64,000 nucleotides of DNA from CAVUDO01 sp963740255 (GCA_963740255.1 CAVUDO010000005.1:62001-126000), one strand, 5' to 3'; shown: positions 41,939 through 51,250, numbered from the stretch's first letter. Translations and numbers: made by a program. The notes: generated from the letters alone by a model not told the origin.

Positions 41939-41997
41939 CTGGCCAGGTCGGGCGTTCGAGGGCTGTGACACCCCAGTCAACGGCCGTGGATTCCGGC

Positions 41998-42462
41998 TCA
42001 TCCCGCGTCGTCCGCCGCCTTCTCGAGCCGTACCGTGGTGGCATCGGCGAGCTTGCGTGCCTCAGCGAGGAACCCGTCCAGGCCGGCCTCGTCGAGGTCC
42101 TCGTCCTCCACCAGCCCGATCAAGAGTGCGATCTGGGCACGAGCCTTCGCCTCTTCGTCCATGTCTTCAGCCGACCCGCGGCCCAGCACCGCCATCGTGA
42201 GCCGTTCCGCCGCCTGCGGATCGACATCCTCCGCAGCATCGTCGATGCCGACACGTACCTCGGCCACGAAACGGATGACGTCGGCGACGGTCCATTCCAG
42301 GCCGAATCGCCGACGCGCCGCCTCGTAGAACGAGGCCGCGATCAGGACGTTGAACCCGTCCGCGGTGCCGGTCTGCTCCATCTGCTCGACCAGCTGGTCG
42401 TACTCGTCGACATTGATCGTAAGCATCGCCCGAAGTACCGCAACATGAAGGTCAGCTATCAC
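41998..42462 (-). CDS. acidic helical protein of unknown function, paralogue 1
   Basis: The 154-residue protein starts VIADLHVAVLRAMLTINVDE and contains GFNVLIAASFYEAARRRFG then VADVIRFVAEVRVGIDDAAE. It continues with VDPQAAERLTMAVLGRG and AGLDGFLAEARKLADATTVR. It is paralogous to the gene upstream (VSDEHVAALRTLLAGDFDE; NTLIQAAFFEAVDRRFG; VAEIVQFVADARSRFDQSGS). No motif suggests catalysis. AGAGGG before GTG 42462 gives a ribosome site. It lies just upstream of mntA. Confidence 0.8.
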   Translation of the reverse strand: MIADLHVAVLRAMLTINVDEYDQLVEQMEQTGTADGFNVLIAASFYEAARRRFGLEWTVADVIRFVAEVRVGIDDAAEDVDPQAAERLTMAVLGRGSAEDMDEEAKARAQIALLIGLVEDEDLDEAGLDGFLAEARKLADATTVRLEKAADDAG

Positions 42463-42510
42463 TGAGTGATTCCCTCTCGTTCCAGGCGCGGCGGGTCAGA
42501 CTCAAGCCCT

Positions 42511-42954
42511 CTAACCTGTCGCCATCCATTCATCGGCAAGGTCGCGGGCTTCCTGCATGAATTCATCCAAACCGGCGCTGTCAAGTCGCTCATCGGTCAT
42601 CATTGCCCCCAAGAGAAGCACTTCGGTCCCCACTACCGTGTTGGTGTCGAGATCAGGGATCAGCCCTTCCCCCTGAGCAGCCAGAATCAGCCGCTCGGCC
42701 ACCCGTGCGTCGACATCGCTGCCGCTCTGATCGAATCGGCTTCGGGCGTCTGCCACGAACTGGACGATCTCGGCGACCGTATAGCCTTTACCGAACCGCC
42801 TGTCGACCGCTTCGAAGAACGCTGCTTGGATGAGAGTGTTGTACGGCTCCCAGTTGCCACGCTGTTGAAGGATATCGAGAGCCCGGTCGTGCTCATCGAA
42901 GTCGCCAGCCAGCAACGTCCGGAGGGCTGCAACATGCTCATCACTTACTTTCAC
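42511..42954 (-). CDS. acidic helical protein of unknown function, paralogue 2
   Basis: This is the second copy of the paralogue pair: 147 residues, aligned with its neighbour for nearly the full length (about 35-40 % identical by eye). GTG 42954 is selected because AAGGGGA lies 8 bases upstream; the longer reading to 43002 (MDVGLEESIRNEGDV) is not needed for alignment. It lies 48 bases upstream of paralogue 1. The island setting suggests a role in stress or defence but nothing proves it. Confidence 0.78.
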   Translation of the reverse strand: MKVSDEHVAALRTLLAGDFDEHDRALDILQQRGNWEPYNTLIQAAFFEAVDRRFGKGYTVAEIVQFVADARSRFDQSGSDVDARVAERLILAAQGEGLIPDLDTNTVVGTEVLLLGAMMTDERLDSAGLDEFMQEARDLADEWMATG

Positions 42955-43150
42955 CGCGACGTCCCCTTCGTTCCGAATACTTTCTTCTAAACCAACGTCC
43001 AAATTCTATAACTACGACCGCAGCCACCACAGCGCCGGCCGCCAGGTCCGGTGCGCTGGCTGGCTTTTCTGCCGAGGATATCTTCGGTTGATGAGGTGTC
43101 GCCGTCGACTGGCTCGTCGGTGGTCGGTGGAACATGCCATTCTTGAGCAA
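42941..43150 (-). CDS. possible small membrane-anchored peptide
   Basis: A 69-residue frame (TTG 43150 or ATG 43135) ends in PDLAAGAVVAAVVVIEFGRW then FRRKYSERRGRRGESK, a hydrophobic run followed by a basic tail. Its stop overlaps the start of paralogue 2 by 14 bases, which fits translational coupling. A competing frame at 42987-43181 on the same strand is less plausible. No homologue is recalled, so the call is tentative. Confidence 0.35.
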   Translation of the reverse strand: MLKNGMFHRPPTSQSTATPHQPKISSAEKPASAPDLAAGAVVAAVVVIEFGRWFRRKYSERRGRRGESK

Positions 43151-43379
43151 GGTGGCGTTCTGTTTCGTCGCGTCCAGGCATTGGTCGGCCTTACGATGAC
43201 TGGTACGACGGAACTGCGCCCTTTTGGATCTCCTCGGATCCCATTCCTCGTGTTCGCCGAAGGCTCTGGTGCCGGGGCGGTCGGCGGGGTCTGGGACCTT
43301 GTCGCCGGTGCCGGCGGTGAGAGGGCCTGGTGGGCCGAGGCCGGGTCGCGGGGATGGCGCCCGCCGGCGCCATCCCCGG

Positions 43380-43908
43380 TCAGAAATTTCCGGTCTGCCG
43401 CGCCTCGGAAATCGTCTCCTCGGTCACCCGCTTCGCTCCGCCGACCACCGCCACCAACGGCACCAACGCCTGCTTCACCTGATCGACCATCGCCACCAAC
43501 GGCCCCGGCTGCCCACCCTTCAACACCGCCGCGACCTGCGACTTCACCCCGTCGACCTCCCGAACCACCCCGGCAATCCCCGCCGCAGTCGACCCGATCC
43601 GCTCCGCCACCGGAGTCAGCCGCGACACCACCTCACCCGGGCTACTGTCGGCGTCGACCTGACCGACCATGCCCACGGTCTCCGTCGCCGCCGTCACCAT
43701 CCCCGCCAGCATCGCCTGCACCCGCCCAAGCCGCTCCGGACCTGCGACATACCGTCGGCCACCCCCCGGAACCCCGACCCGGCCGCCCGCTTCTGCACCT
43801 GCTCGGCCCGGCTCGCCGCACCCGCCGCCGCGTTCTGCGCCTTGCCCAACCCCGCCAGCACCTGCCGTAAGTCCGCGACGATCCTGCCCACATCCGCCAC
43901 CCGCACGC
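43380..43908 (-). pseudogene. DUF6244-like helical protein with a frame change
   Basis: Two overlapping frames are needed to read one protein. The first half runs from GTG 43908: VRVADVGRIVADLRQVLAGL, KAQNAAAGAASRAEQVQKRA and GVADGMSQVRSGLG. The second half is RVQAMLAGMVTAATETVGM, ending VTEETISEARQTGNF. The ending and the coiled-coil character match the Micromonospora-type DUF6244 proteins. The switch lies near 43725-43740 and needs a one-base change. It is either a disabled gene or a sequence error like those in clpB. Confidence 0.6.
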
Positions 43909-44057
43909 CCCCTGCCCACCACGACCCGACGAAGCCCCAGAGCATAGGGCCACCGCCACGGCCGGTCACCGCGATTGCCGTCGCTCGTACGGTTCCGTCG
44001 TCCGGAACCGAGCTGACCGGCAGACGCGAGGTGGTGGCCGCGAACCGGAATCAACGG

Positions 44058-44693
44058 TCAGGGCGCACCGGCGGCGTTGTCGGAATCTACGATGCGCTGG
44101 ACGAGCCTCCAGACGGCGCTGTGCGGCCGATGCGGGGCCGTCTCGCGCTCGGCGTGGAGCCTCTCGCCGCGGGAAATCGCCGCCTGGATGCCCGGCGCGA
44201 AGTCGGCGAAGTTCAGTGCTTGCTTGTCGTAGCGGGGCAGATGGCGACGGAGGCGGCGAACGGCCTCCGGGTAGCCGTCGCAGCGCTCTGGCGGGTCTTC
44301 GAAATGGAGCAACAGCCACAGCTCAAAGCACGGATTCGACACCGCGAGCTGTATTCCGCTCGCTCCGGCTGCCGCCGTAGCTTCGGGGACATCGGGGAAC
44401 TGATCGACGTCCACCACACACCACACCTCGTCGTACTCGTCGTCGTGATGGGCGAGGCGGCGTCGGGTGTGCTCGACGATCTGGCTCGGCGAGCCGACGG
44501 TGCTCTTGACCTTCATCTTGACGTTGGCAGCGCGACAACGCTGTTTCAGACCGTTCAGATACGCAGGCTCAGTCGCCGCACCGCAGCAGACGACGAGAAT
44601 ACGGGCGCGTGGTTCGCGGCGGCCGGCAGTCCGGCGGTCCCGCGGCGCCTCACGCCGGAAGCGCGCCACGGCCGCGTTCGAACGCCTCGTCAT
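44058..44693 (-). CDS. rloB: RloB-like protein
   Basis: The 211-residue protein shows RloB landmarks: ARILVVCCGAATEPAYLNGL, YDEVWCVVDVDQFPDVPEA, and AVSNPCFELWLLLHFEDPPE, followed by a helical C-terminus (YDKQALNFADFAPGIQAAIS). RloB proteins are found with AAA ATPases (RloA-type) in restriction loci and abortive-infection-like pairs. ATG 44693 overlaps the end of the damaged ATPase gene by 44 bases, the normal organisation for such pairs. Confidence 0.85.
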   Translation of the reverse strand: MTRRSNAAVARFRREAPRDRRTAGRREPRARILVVCCGAATEPAYLNGLKQRCRAANVKMKVKSTVGSPSQIVEHTRRRLAHHDDEYDEVWCVVDVDQFPDVPEATAAAGASGIQLAVSNPCFELWLLLHFEDPPERCDGYPEAVRRLRRHLPRYDKQALNFADFAPGIQAAISRGERLHAERETAPHRPHSAVWRLVQRIVDSDNAAGAP

Positions 44694-46047
44694 CCAGCAC
44701 CGGCACCGCGCCGTAGCTTCCACCCAGATAGCGCCGCTCGGGATTCTCGCCTTGCCGCGGACGGAACTCCGTCAGCGGGAAGAGCCTGGACGCGCCGTCC
44801 GACCCCTTCTCCACGAACCACACCTCGTCACGACGCAACGAGTCTCGCCCAAGCGCGGTGCCGAGCAGGGACGTGTCATGCGCGGAGAAGATCAACTGCG
44901 CGTGGTGCGGATTGCTCTCGACCGACTGGAACATCCCGATCAACTTCGCGGTGAGCAAGCGGATGCAGGCTGCTGTCCAACTCGTCGACGACGAGCACGC
45001 CGCCCACTTGGAGGACTCGCAGAGTCGACCCACACCAGTCCGAACCAGGCGAGCGTGCCTCGCGACTCGTCTTCCAGCGGGAAAGCAGTTCCTCCGGCGT
45101 GGATGAATTGAAACCGCGCATCCGCGTTGAGAGTCTGCGCGGCTTCAAGCCGTCCTCCGAAATGCGGCTCAGTGCCTGCAGGAATCGAGATCGCGATCTG
45201 TCTGCGAAAAGGAGGCTGGTAGACCGATGCGGATCTCTGGCTCGGCCTCAGCCTCAGCCGAGGCGGCGAATCATATTGCAGCTACGCAACTCGGTCACGC
45301 GCCTGCGAACATCTCAGCGATCCGCCGATAATCGTGGGTCGGATCAGCCATCTCATCCGAATATCGAAAATCCCCACATCAGCTGCACGGACCAACTCGG
45401 TCAAGCGATCTGCGAGTTCCGGCGACTCGACGTAAACGCCTGATAGTCGTGAGCAGACGGCGGCAGTCCGGCGTCCGGATCGACAATGCTCATCGAGCGC
45501 CGGAACCATCGGTAGACCGGAAGAAACACCTTCAAGCCTACGTGAGCGGCCACGCTCAGCATCAATGCATTCGGCCTGGTCAGCTCTTCCAATGCGGACT
45601 TGTGCCCAGTAACCGTTCTGCCGAACTCGATTGCTCCATCTACCCGCGTGAAGAGGATCCGCTTCTTGCCGCGCGGGATAGGAGTGCAGCCACTCCTCCA
45701 CTATCTCGGAGTCGTTCATGCCGAAGCCGTAGACGTACCGGACGCCGCTCGGCGACCAAGTCGACCTCGAACCACGATGGCTCTTCGACGGCGCTGGCGT
45801 CGCAGCCTGAACGGCTGTCTGGGGATGCGGTCTTCGGGGTCCCAGCGCCGGTAGGAATCGCTCGGACAGCAGACACCATGAACGTCAACGCGTCGAGAAC
45901 GTTCGACTTGCCCGACGCGTTCGCCCCGTAGAGGCCGGCCACCGTGAGGGCGGCCGGTCGGCTCTCCTTCTCGTAGACCGGCAGGAGCAAGAGCTCCTGT
46001 TGGTCCCTGAACGACCGATGGTTGGCGAACCGGAAACTACGCAGCAT
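44650..46047 (-). pseudogene. AAA-type ATPase partner of RloB, broken by several frame changes
   Basis: Pieces of one ATP-binding protein are spread over all three minus frames: the start MLRSFRFANHRSFRDQQELL with P-loop GLYGANASGKSNVLDALTF (46047 on), then GFGMNDSEIVEEWLHSYP, then SALEELTRPNALMLSVAAHV, then YVESPELADRLTELVRAADV, then FQFIHAGGTAFPLED, then LQVGGVLVVDELDSSLHPL (Walker B), and LIFSAHDTSLLG (H-motif). At least five frame changes are required, near 45737, 45675, 45440, 45030 and 44965. Two of these are clear single-base insertions (CCC for CC near 45675; an extra T near 44965). Either decay or sequence errors could explain it. Confidence 0.75.
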
Positions 46048-46158
46048 GAGCTACCTCACCTGAAAACTCACCCGATAACTTCGCCATCATGCAGGAAACC
46101 TGCGCAGATGTCAGCTTATCTTGCGTCCAGGCGTCATGAGGGCCCAGGCGGTGGCGGG

Positions 46159-48743
46159 TTACGCGGGGCGCACGTCCAAAGTCGCGCCAGCAGACGCCAC
46201 GTCGACCAGGACCGTGTCGCCGTCGCGGATCTCGGCGGCCAGGAGCTTCATCGCCAGCTGGTCGCCGATGGACGACTGCACCAGGCGCCGCAGCGGTCGG
46301 GCGCCGTAGAGCGGGTCGTAGCCGTTGAGCGCCAGCCAGTCCCGGGCCGGCGGCGGTCACCTCCAGGGTGAGCCGCCGGTCGGCCAGGCGCCGGGCCAGC
46401 AGGTCGAGCTGGATCTCCACGATCCGGCCCAGGTGCTCGGTGCCGAGGGTGTGGAACACCACCACGTCGTCCAGCCGGTTGAGGAACTCCGGCTTGAACG
46501 CCTGCCGCACCACCCCCATCACGGCGTCGCGCCGCTGCGTCTCGTCCAGCGCGGGGTCGGCGATCAACGACGAACCCAGGTTGGACGTGAGCACCAGGAT
46601 GACGTTGCGGAAGTCGACCGTGCGCCCCTGGCCGTCGGTGAGCCGCCCGTCGTCGAGCACCTGTAGCAGCACGTCGAACACGTCCGGGTGGGCCTTCTCC
46701 ACCTCGTCCAGCAGTACGACGCTGTACGGCCGGCGGCGGACGGCCTCGGTGAGCTGGCCGCCCTCCTCGTACCCGACGTACCCGGGCGGGGCGCCGACGA
46801 GCCGGGCCACCGAGTGCTTCTCGCCGTACTCGCTCATGTCGATGCGCACCATCGCGCGGTCGTCGTCGAACAGGAACCCGGCCAGCGCCTTGGCGAGCTC
46901 GGTCTTGCCGACGCCGGTCGGGCCGAGGAACAGGAACGAGCCGGTCGGACGGTCCGGGTCGGCCACGCCGGAGCGGGCCCGGCGGACGGCGTCCGAGACG
47001 GCCTTGACCGCCTCGGGCTGGCCGACCAGCCGCTTCCCGAGCTCCTCCTCCATCCGGAGCAGCTTGGCCGTCTCGCCTTCGAGCAGCCGGCCCGCCGGGA
47101 TGCCCGTCCACGCGCTGATCACGTCGGCGATGTCATCAGGGCCGACCTCCTCCTTGACCATCGGCTCGACGGCCTCGGCACTCTCCGCGGCGGCCGTCAG
47201 CTCGGCCTCCAGCGCGGGGAGCTGCCCGTACAGCAGCTCGGACGCCCGCCCCAGGTCGCCCTCGCGCTGGGCCCGTTCGGCCTGACCGCGCAGGTCGTCG
47301 AGCTGCTTCTTCAGCTCGCCGACCCGGTTGAGGCCGGCCTTCTCCTGGTCCCAGCGGGCGGTCAGGGCGGCCAGCTTCTCCTGCTGGTCGGCCAGGTCGC
47401 GGCGCAGCCGGGCCAGCCGCTCGGCCGACGCCGCGTCGGACTCCTTGGCCAGCGCCAGCTCCTCCATCCGCAGCCGGTCCACCGCACGCTGCAACGCGTC
47501 GATCTCCACCGGCCGGGAGTCGATCTCCATCCGCAGCCGGGACGCCGACTCGTCCACCAGGTCGATCGCCTTGTCGGGCAGGAACCGGCCGGTGATGTAC
47601 CGGTCGGACAGGGTCGCGGCGGCCACCAGGGCGGCGTCGGTGATCCGGACGCCGTGGTGCGCCTCGTACCGTTCCCGCAGGCCGCGCAGGATGCCGATGG
47701 TGTCCGGGACGCTCGGCTCACCGACGAACACCTGCTGGAAGCGGCGCTCCAGGGCGGGGTCCTTCTCGATCCGCTCGCGGTACTCGTCCAGCGTCGTCGC
47801 CCCGACCATCCGCAGTTCGCCCCGGGCGAGCATCGGCTTGAGCATGTTGCCGGCGTCCATCGAGCCCTCGGCCGCGCCGGCGCCCACCACGGTGTGCAGC
47901 TCGTCGATGAACGTGACGACCTGCCCGTCGGAGTCCTTGATCTCGGTCGAGGACGCTCTTGAGCCGCTCCTCGAACTCGCCCCGGTACTTGGCCCCGGCC
48001 ACCATCGCGGCCAGGTCGAGCGCGACCAGCCGCTTGTCCTTCAGCGACTCCGGCACGTCGCCGGCCACGATGCGCTGGGCCAGGCCCTCGACCACGGCCG
48101 TCTTGCCCACCCCGGGCTCGCCGATCAGAACGGGGTTGTTCTTCGTGCGGCGGGAGAGCACCTGGACGACGCGGCGGATCTCGGCGTCCCGGCCGATCAC
48201 CGGGTCGATCTTGCCGTCGCGGGCACGCTGGGTGAGGTCGATGCCGTACTTCTCCAGCGCCTGGTAGGTGCCCTCCGGGTCGGGGCTGGTGACCCGCCGG
48301 TTGCCGCCGCGGACGGTGGCGAACCCCGCGACCAGCGCGTCCTCGGAGGCCCCGGCGGCACGCAGCCAGTCGGCCACCTCGCCGCCGGCCCGGGCCAGTC
48401 CGGCCAGCAGGTGCTCGGTGGAGACGTACTCGTCGCCGAGCGGGCGGGCGACCTGCTCGGCGGCGGTCAGCGCGTTGAGCGTCGCGCGGGCCACCTGCGG
48501 CTGGGCGACGCTCGCGCCGGACACCGTGGGAAGCCGGTGCAGGGCGTCCTGGGCCCGCTTCGCCAGCTCGCCCGGGTCGACGCCGACGGCCCGCAGCAGC
48601 GCGGGTCCGGTGGAGCCGTCCACGTCGAGCAGCGCGGTGAGCAGGTGGGTCGGCTCGACGGTGGCGTGGCCGGCCTCGGCGGCCGCGGACAGAGCAGCGG
48701 CGACGACCTCGCGGCTCTTGGTGGTGAGGATCTCGGCGTTCAA
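46159..48743 (-). pseudogene. clpB: ClpB disaggregase read through two single-base insertions
   Basis: ClpB works with DnaK to resolubilise aggregates. The N-domain starts at TTG 48743 (LNAEILTTKSREVVAAALSA) after GGGGGAG. Walker A 1 is IGEPGVGKTAVVEGLAQ; NBD2 carries FLGPTGVGKTELAKALAGF and EYGEKHSVARLVGAPPGYVG. The middle coiled coil (about 400-520) is typical. One extra C near 47950 (CTCGACCGAGATC) and one extra G near 46350 (GCCGCCGGCCCGG) break the frame. Removing both gives 861 codons including the stop, the normal ClpB length. The stop is TAA at 46159. I infer sequence errors, not a dead gene. Confidence 0.85.
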
Positions 48744-48839
48744 GCGGGCTCCCCCAGGACGTGGCGACGGACGGGCTGGCGGACGCGGCAGCACACCGGC
48801 AACGGGGGGCCGGCGTCCACTGTCCACCAAACGGTGGCG

Positions 48840-48864
48840 AAGTTGAGTCTATTCCACTCAACTT
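48840..48864. promoter_or_regulatory. HAIR element (HspR operator) upstream of clpB
   Basis: AAGTTGAGT (48840-48848) and ACTCAACTT (48856-48864) form perfect 9-bp arms around a 7-base spacer. This matches the HspR-associated inverted repeat (consensus CTTGAGT-N7-ACTCAAG from memory). It lies about 100 bases before the clpB start and after the MarR stop. Confidence 0.92.
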
Positions 48865-48924
48865 TCAGCGTGGGCGTGCGGTGCGCGCCGGGATGAGGTG
48901 CCACCGCCGGACGAAGGGACGCCG

Positions 48925-49359
48925 TCAGTCCGGCGAGAGCGACGTGCGGTTGAACAGGGCCAGCAGCCGGGCGAACTCGGCCACGTCGGCCTCGGCCCAG
49001 CCGTCGAGGTAGCGGCGGAACTCCCGGCGGCGGGCCTCCCGCACCGCGAACAGCCGTTCGTGGCCCGACGCGGTGATGCCGACCAGGTGCGCCCGCCCGT
49101 CGGTCGGGTCGGGGGTGCGCTCCACCAGCCCCAACTCGATCAGCCGGGACAGTTGCCGACTCACCGTCGACCTGTCCAGCCCGAACCGCCCGCCCACCTC
49201 CGAGCCCCGCAGCAGGCCGCACTCGTCCAGCAGGAACAGCGTCGCGTAGGAGCCCAGGTCCAGTCCGGGATGGACCCGCGAGGCGAACAGCAGGGCCATG
49301 CTGCGGGCCCGGCGCAGCAGCAGCGCGAGTTCCCGCTCCACCGCCTCGTGTTCGGACAC
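48925..49359 (-). CDS. MarR-family transcriptional regulator
   Basis: The 144-residue protein has the MarR winged helix: LGSYATLFLLDECGLLRGSE, then VGGRFGLDRSTVSRQLSRLI and ELGLVERTPDPTDGRAHLVG. The N- and C-terminal helices form the dimer interface. The GTG at 49359 (VSEHEAVERELALLLRRA) has GGAGG about 10 bases upstream; the longer frame to 49413 is Gly/Arg-rich. It lies between clpB and hspR on the same strand. Ligand unknown. Confidence 0.88.
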   Translation of the reverse strand: MSEHEAVERELALLLRRARSMALLFASRVHPGLDLGSYATLFLLDECGLLRGSEVGGRFGLDRSTVSRQLSRLIELGLVERTPDPTDGRAHLVGITASGHERLFAVREARRREFRRYLDGWAEADVAEFARLLALFNRTSLSPD

Positions 49360-49409
49360 CGTGGCCGCCCCTCCACGTCCCGCGGCCGGCCCCGAACGGC
49401 CGTCGGCCT

Positions 49410-49841
49410 TCACCGCGCCGGCGGACGCCAGACCGGCAGGATGCTCTGCGACAGCGGCACCAACTCACCGCGGTAGGGCATCGACGCCCGGGCCTCGGCC
49501 AGCCGGGCCTCCGCCAGCCGCACCGCCTCGTCCAGGGCCTCGACCTGTTCGGTCAGCTCCCGGACCCGCCGGGTCAGGTCGATGATCCGCTTCACCCCGG
49601 CGAGGTTGACGCCCTCGTCCTGCGACAGCCGCGCGATCTCGCGCAGCATCACGACGTCGCCGGGGCTGTACCGGCGGCCGCCGCCGGGCGAGCGGCCGGG
49701 CTGCACGAGCCCGAGCCGGTCGTACTGGCGCAGCGTCTGCGGGTGCATGCCGGCGAGCTGGGCGGCGACCGAGATGACGAACACCGGCCCCTCGAACGCC
49801 ATCTCCACGTCCCCGCCGAAACCCGAGCCGTACTCGCTCAT
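49410..49841 (-). CDS. hspR: heat-shock repressor HspR
   Basis: The 143-residue MerR-type regulator reads FVISVAAQLAGMHPQTLRQY then DRLGLVQPGRSPGGGRRYSP and DVVMLREIARLSQDEGVNLA, diagnostic of HspR. The C-terminal coiled coil is at about residues 85-120. HspR represses chaperone genes by binding HAIR sites with DnaK as co-repressor. HAIR sites are present before both dnaK and clpB in this window. ATG 49841 overlaps the dnaJ stop (ATGA), the last gene of the operon. Confidence 0.95.
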   Translation of the reverse strand: MSEYGSGFGGDVEMAFEGPVFVISVAAQLAGMHPQTLRQYDRLGLVQPGRSPGGGRRYSPGDVVMLREIARLSQDEGVNLAGVKRIIDLTRRVRELTEQVEALDEAVRLAEARLAEARASMPYRGELVPLSQSILPVWRPPAR

Positions 49842-51028
49842 CGGGCCACCTCCCGTTCCAGATGTGCCCGCGGGTTGTCGGGCATCGCGGCGGCGTAGTC
49901 GGCCAGCGCCTTGCGGGCCGTCTCGTTGACGACCTCGGGCACGTCGACCTCCACCGTGACGAGCATGTCGCCGGGCGGTCCCTCGGCCTTGCGGATGCCC
50001 TTGCCCCGCACCCGCAACGTCCGTCCGCTGGGAGTGCCGGGCGGCACCCGCAGCGTCACCGCACCGTCCAAGGTGGGCACCCGGAGCTCGGTGCCGAGCA
50101 CCGCCTCGGGGAAGGTCACCGGGACGGTCAGCGTCAGGTGCGGGCCGCTGCGGCCGAACATCGGATGGCCCTGGACGTGCACGACCACGAACAGGTCGCC
50201 CGGGGGGCCGCCGCGCTGGCCGGGCTGGCCCTTGCCCTTGAGCCGGATGCGCTGGCCGTCGCTGACGCCGGCCGGGATCCGGACGTGCATGGTGCGGGTC
50301 TTGGTGACGCCGCCGGTGCCCTTGCAGTCCGGGCACTTCTGGTCGACGACCGTGCCGGCGCCCTGGCATTCGCGGCACGGTTCGGAGAACGAGAACGCGC
50401 CCTGGTTGCGGCTGACCAGCCCGGCGCCCAGGCACAGCGGGCAGGTGCGGGGCTCGGTGCCGGGCTTGGCGCCGTTGCCGTGGCAGGTCTCGCAGATGCC
50501 GGGAGCGTGCAGCCGCAGCGGCACCGTGACACCGTGCGCGGCCTCGGCGAAGTCCAGCGACGCCTCGGTCTCGATGTCGCCGCCGCGGGTCGCGCCGGCC
50601 CGGGCACCACCGCCACCCCCGCCGAACATCGCGCCGAACAGGTCGCCCAGGCCACCGCCGCCACCCCGGGCCCGGTGCGCGCCGCCGGTCGGGGCAGCCG
50701 CGCCGAACAGGTCGGAGAGGTCGAACGGAACGCCGCCCGCACCCGCCCCGGAGAAGCCGCCGGCCCCCGCCTGGCGCCGGAACGCGCCGGACCCGAACAG
50801 GGCCCGGGCCTCGTCGTACTCGCGTCGCCGCCGCTCGTCGGAGAGCACGGCGTACGCCTCGGAGACCTCCTTGAACCGCGCCTCGGCGCTGGCGTTGCCG
50901 GGGTTCTTGTCCGGGTGGAAGTCGCGCGCGAGCTTGCGGTAGGCCTTCTTGATCTCCTCGGCCGTCGACGACTTGGCCACGCCGATCACGGCGTAGTAGT
51001 CCTTCTCCAGCCAGTCCTTCGTGCTCAC
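49838..51028 (-). CDS. dnaJ: chaperone DnaJ
   Basis: The 396-residue protein has the J-domain with HPD (YRKLARDFHPDKNPGNASAE), a long Gly-rich region (about 78-155), four zinc motifs CxxCxGxG (CETCHGNG, CPLCLGAG, CRECQGAG, CPDCKGTG), and the substrate-binding C-terminal domain with VRGKGIRKAEGPPGDMLV. DnaJ delivers substrates to DnaK and stimulates its ATPase. GTG 51028 overlaps the stop of a small upstream frame (51025-51096). It belongs to the dnaK operon. Confidence 0.96.
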   Translation of the reverse strand: MSTKDWLEKDYYAVIGVAKSSTAEEIKKAYRKLARDFHPDKNPGNASAEARFKEVSEAYAVLSDERRRREYDEARALFGSGAFRRQAGAGGFSGAGAGGVPFDLSDLFGAAAPTGGAHRARGGGGGLGDLFGAMFGGGGGGARAGATRGGDIETEASLDFAEAAHGVTVPLRLHAPGICETCHGNGAKPGTEPRTCPLCLGAGLVSRNQGAFSFSEPCRECQGAGTVVDQKCPDCKGTGGVTKTRTMHVRIPAGVSDGQRIRLKGKGQPGQRGGPPGDLFVVVHVQGHPMFGRSGPHLTLTVPVTFPEAVLGTELRVPTLDGAVTLRVPPGTPSGRTLRVRGKGIRKAEGPPGDMLVTVEVDVPEVVNETARKALADYAAAMPDNPRAHLEREVAR

Positions 51029-51096
51029 GGGCCCACCTCGCCACGCTCGGCGGCCGCGCTCGCGGTCCTGCCGTGCCCCCTGGTCCGCTCGCTCAC
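51025..51096 (-). CDS. possible 23-residue leader peptide overlapping dnaJ
   Basis: A short frame starting at GTG 51096 encodes VSERTRGHGRTASAAAERGE plus VGP and ends with a TGA overlapping the dnaJ GTG (GTGA). The 15-bp sequence GCTCACGGGCCCACC around its start (51091-51105) recurs at the dnaJ start (51023-51037). It looks like a duplicated start region and might be an upstream ORF coupling dnaJ translation to grpE; it may also be non-coding. Confidence 0.35.
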   Translation of the reverse strand: MSERTRGHGRTASAAAERGEVGP

Positions 51097-51250
51097 GGGC
51101 CCACCCCCAGGCAGACGGGGAAAGCCGCGGTTCGTTCGTTCACCGGGCTCCCTCCCTTCGCCCTCGTCGGCTGCCCGACTCCTCGCTGCCACTAACCAGG
51201 GTGGACTGTCCCGGCGGGCCAGCGCCAGTGCTGGCCCGAGCGGTCCCGGC

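Noticed and set aside
42987..43181. 64-residue minus-strand frame
   Set aside because: It competes with the 42941-43150 frame and has a Cys/Gly/Arg ending without protein character; neither is strongly supported.
43191..43373. short minus-strand frame between the small peptide and DUF6244 genes
   Set aside because: Pro/Arg-rich, with no ribosome site and no family resemblance.
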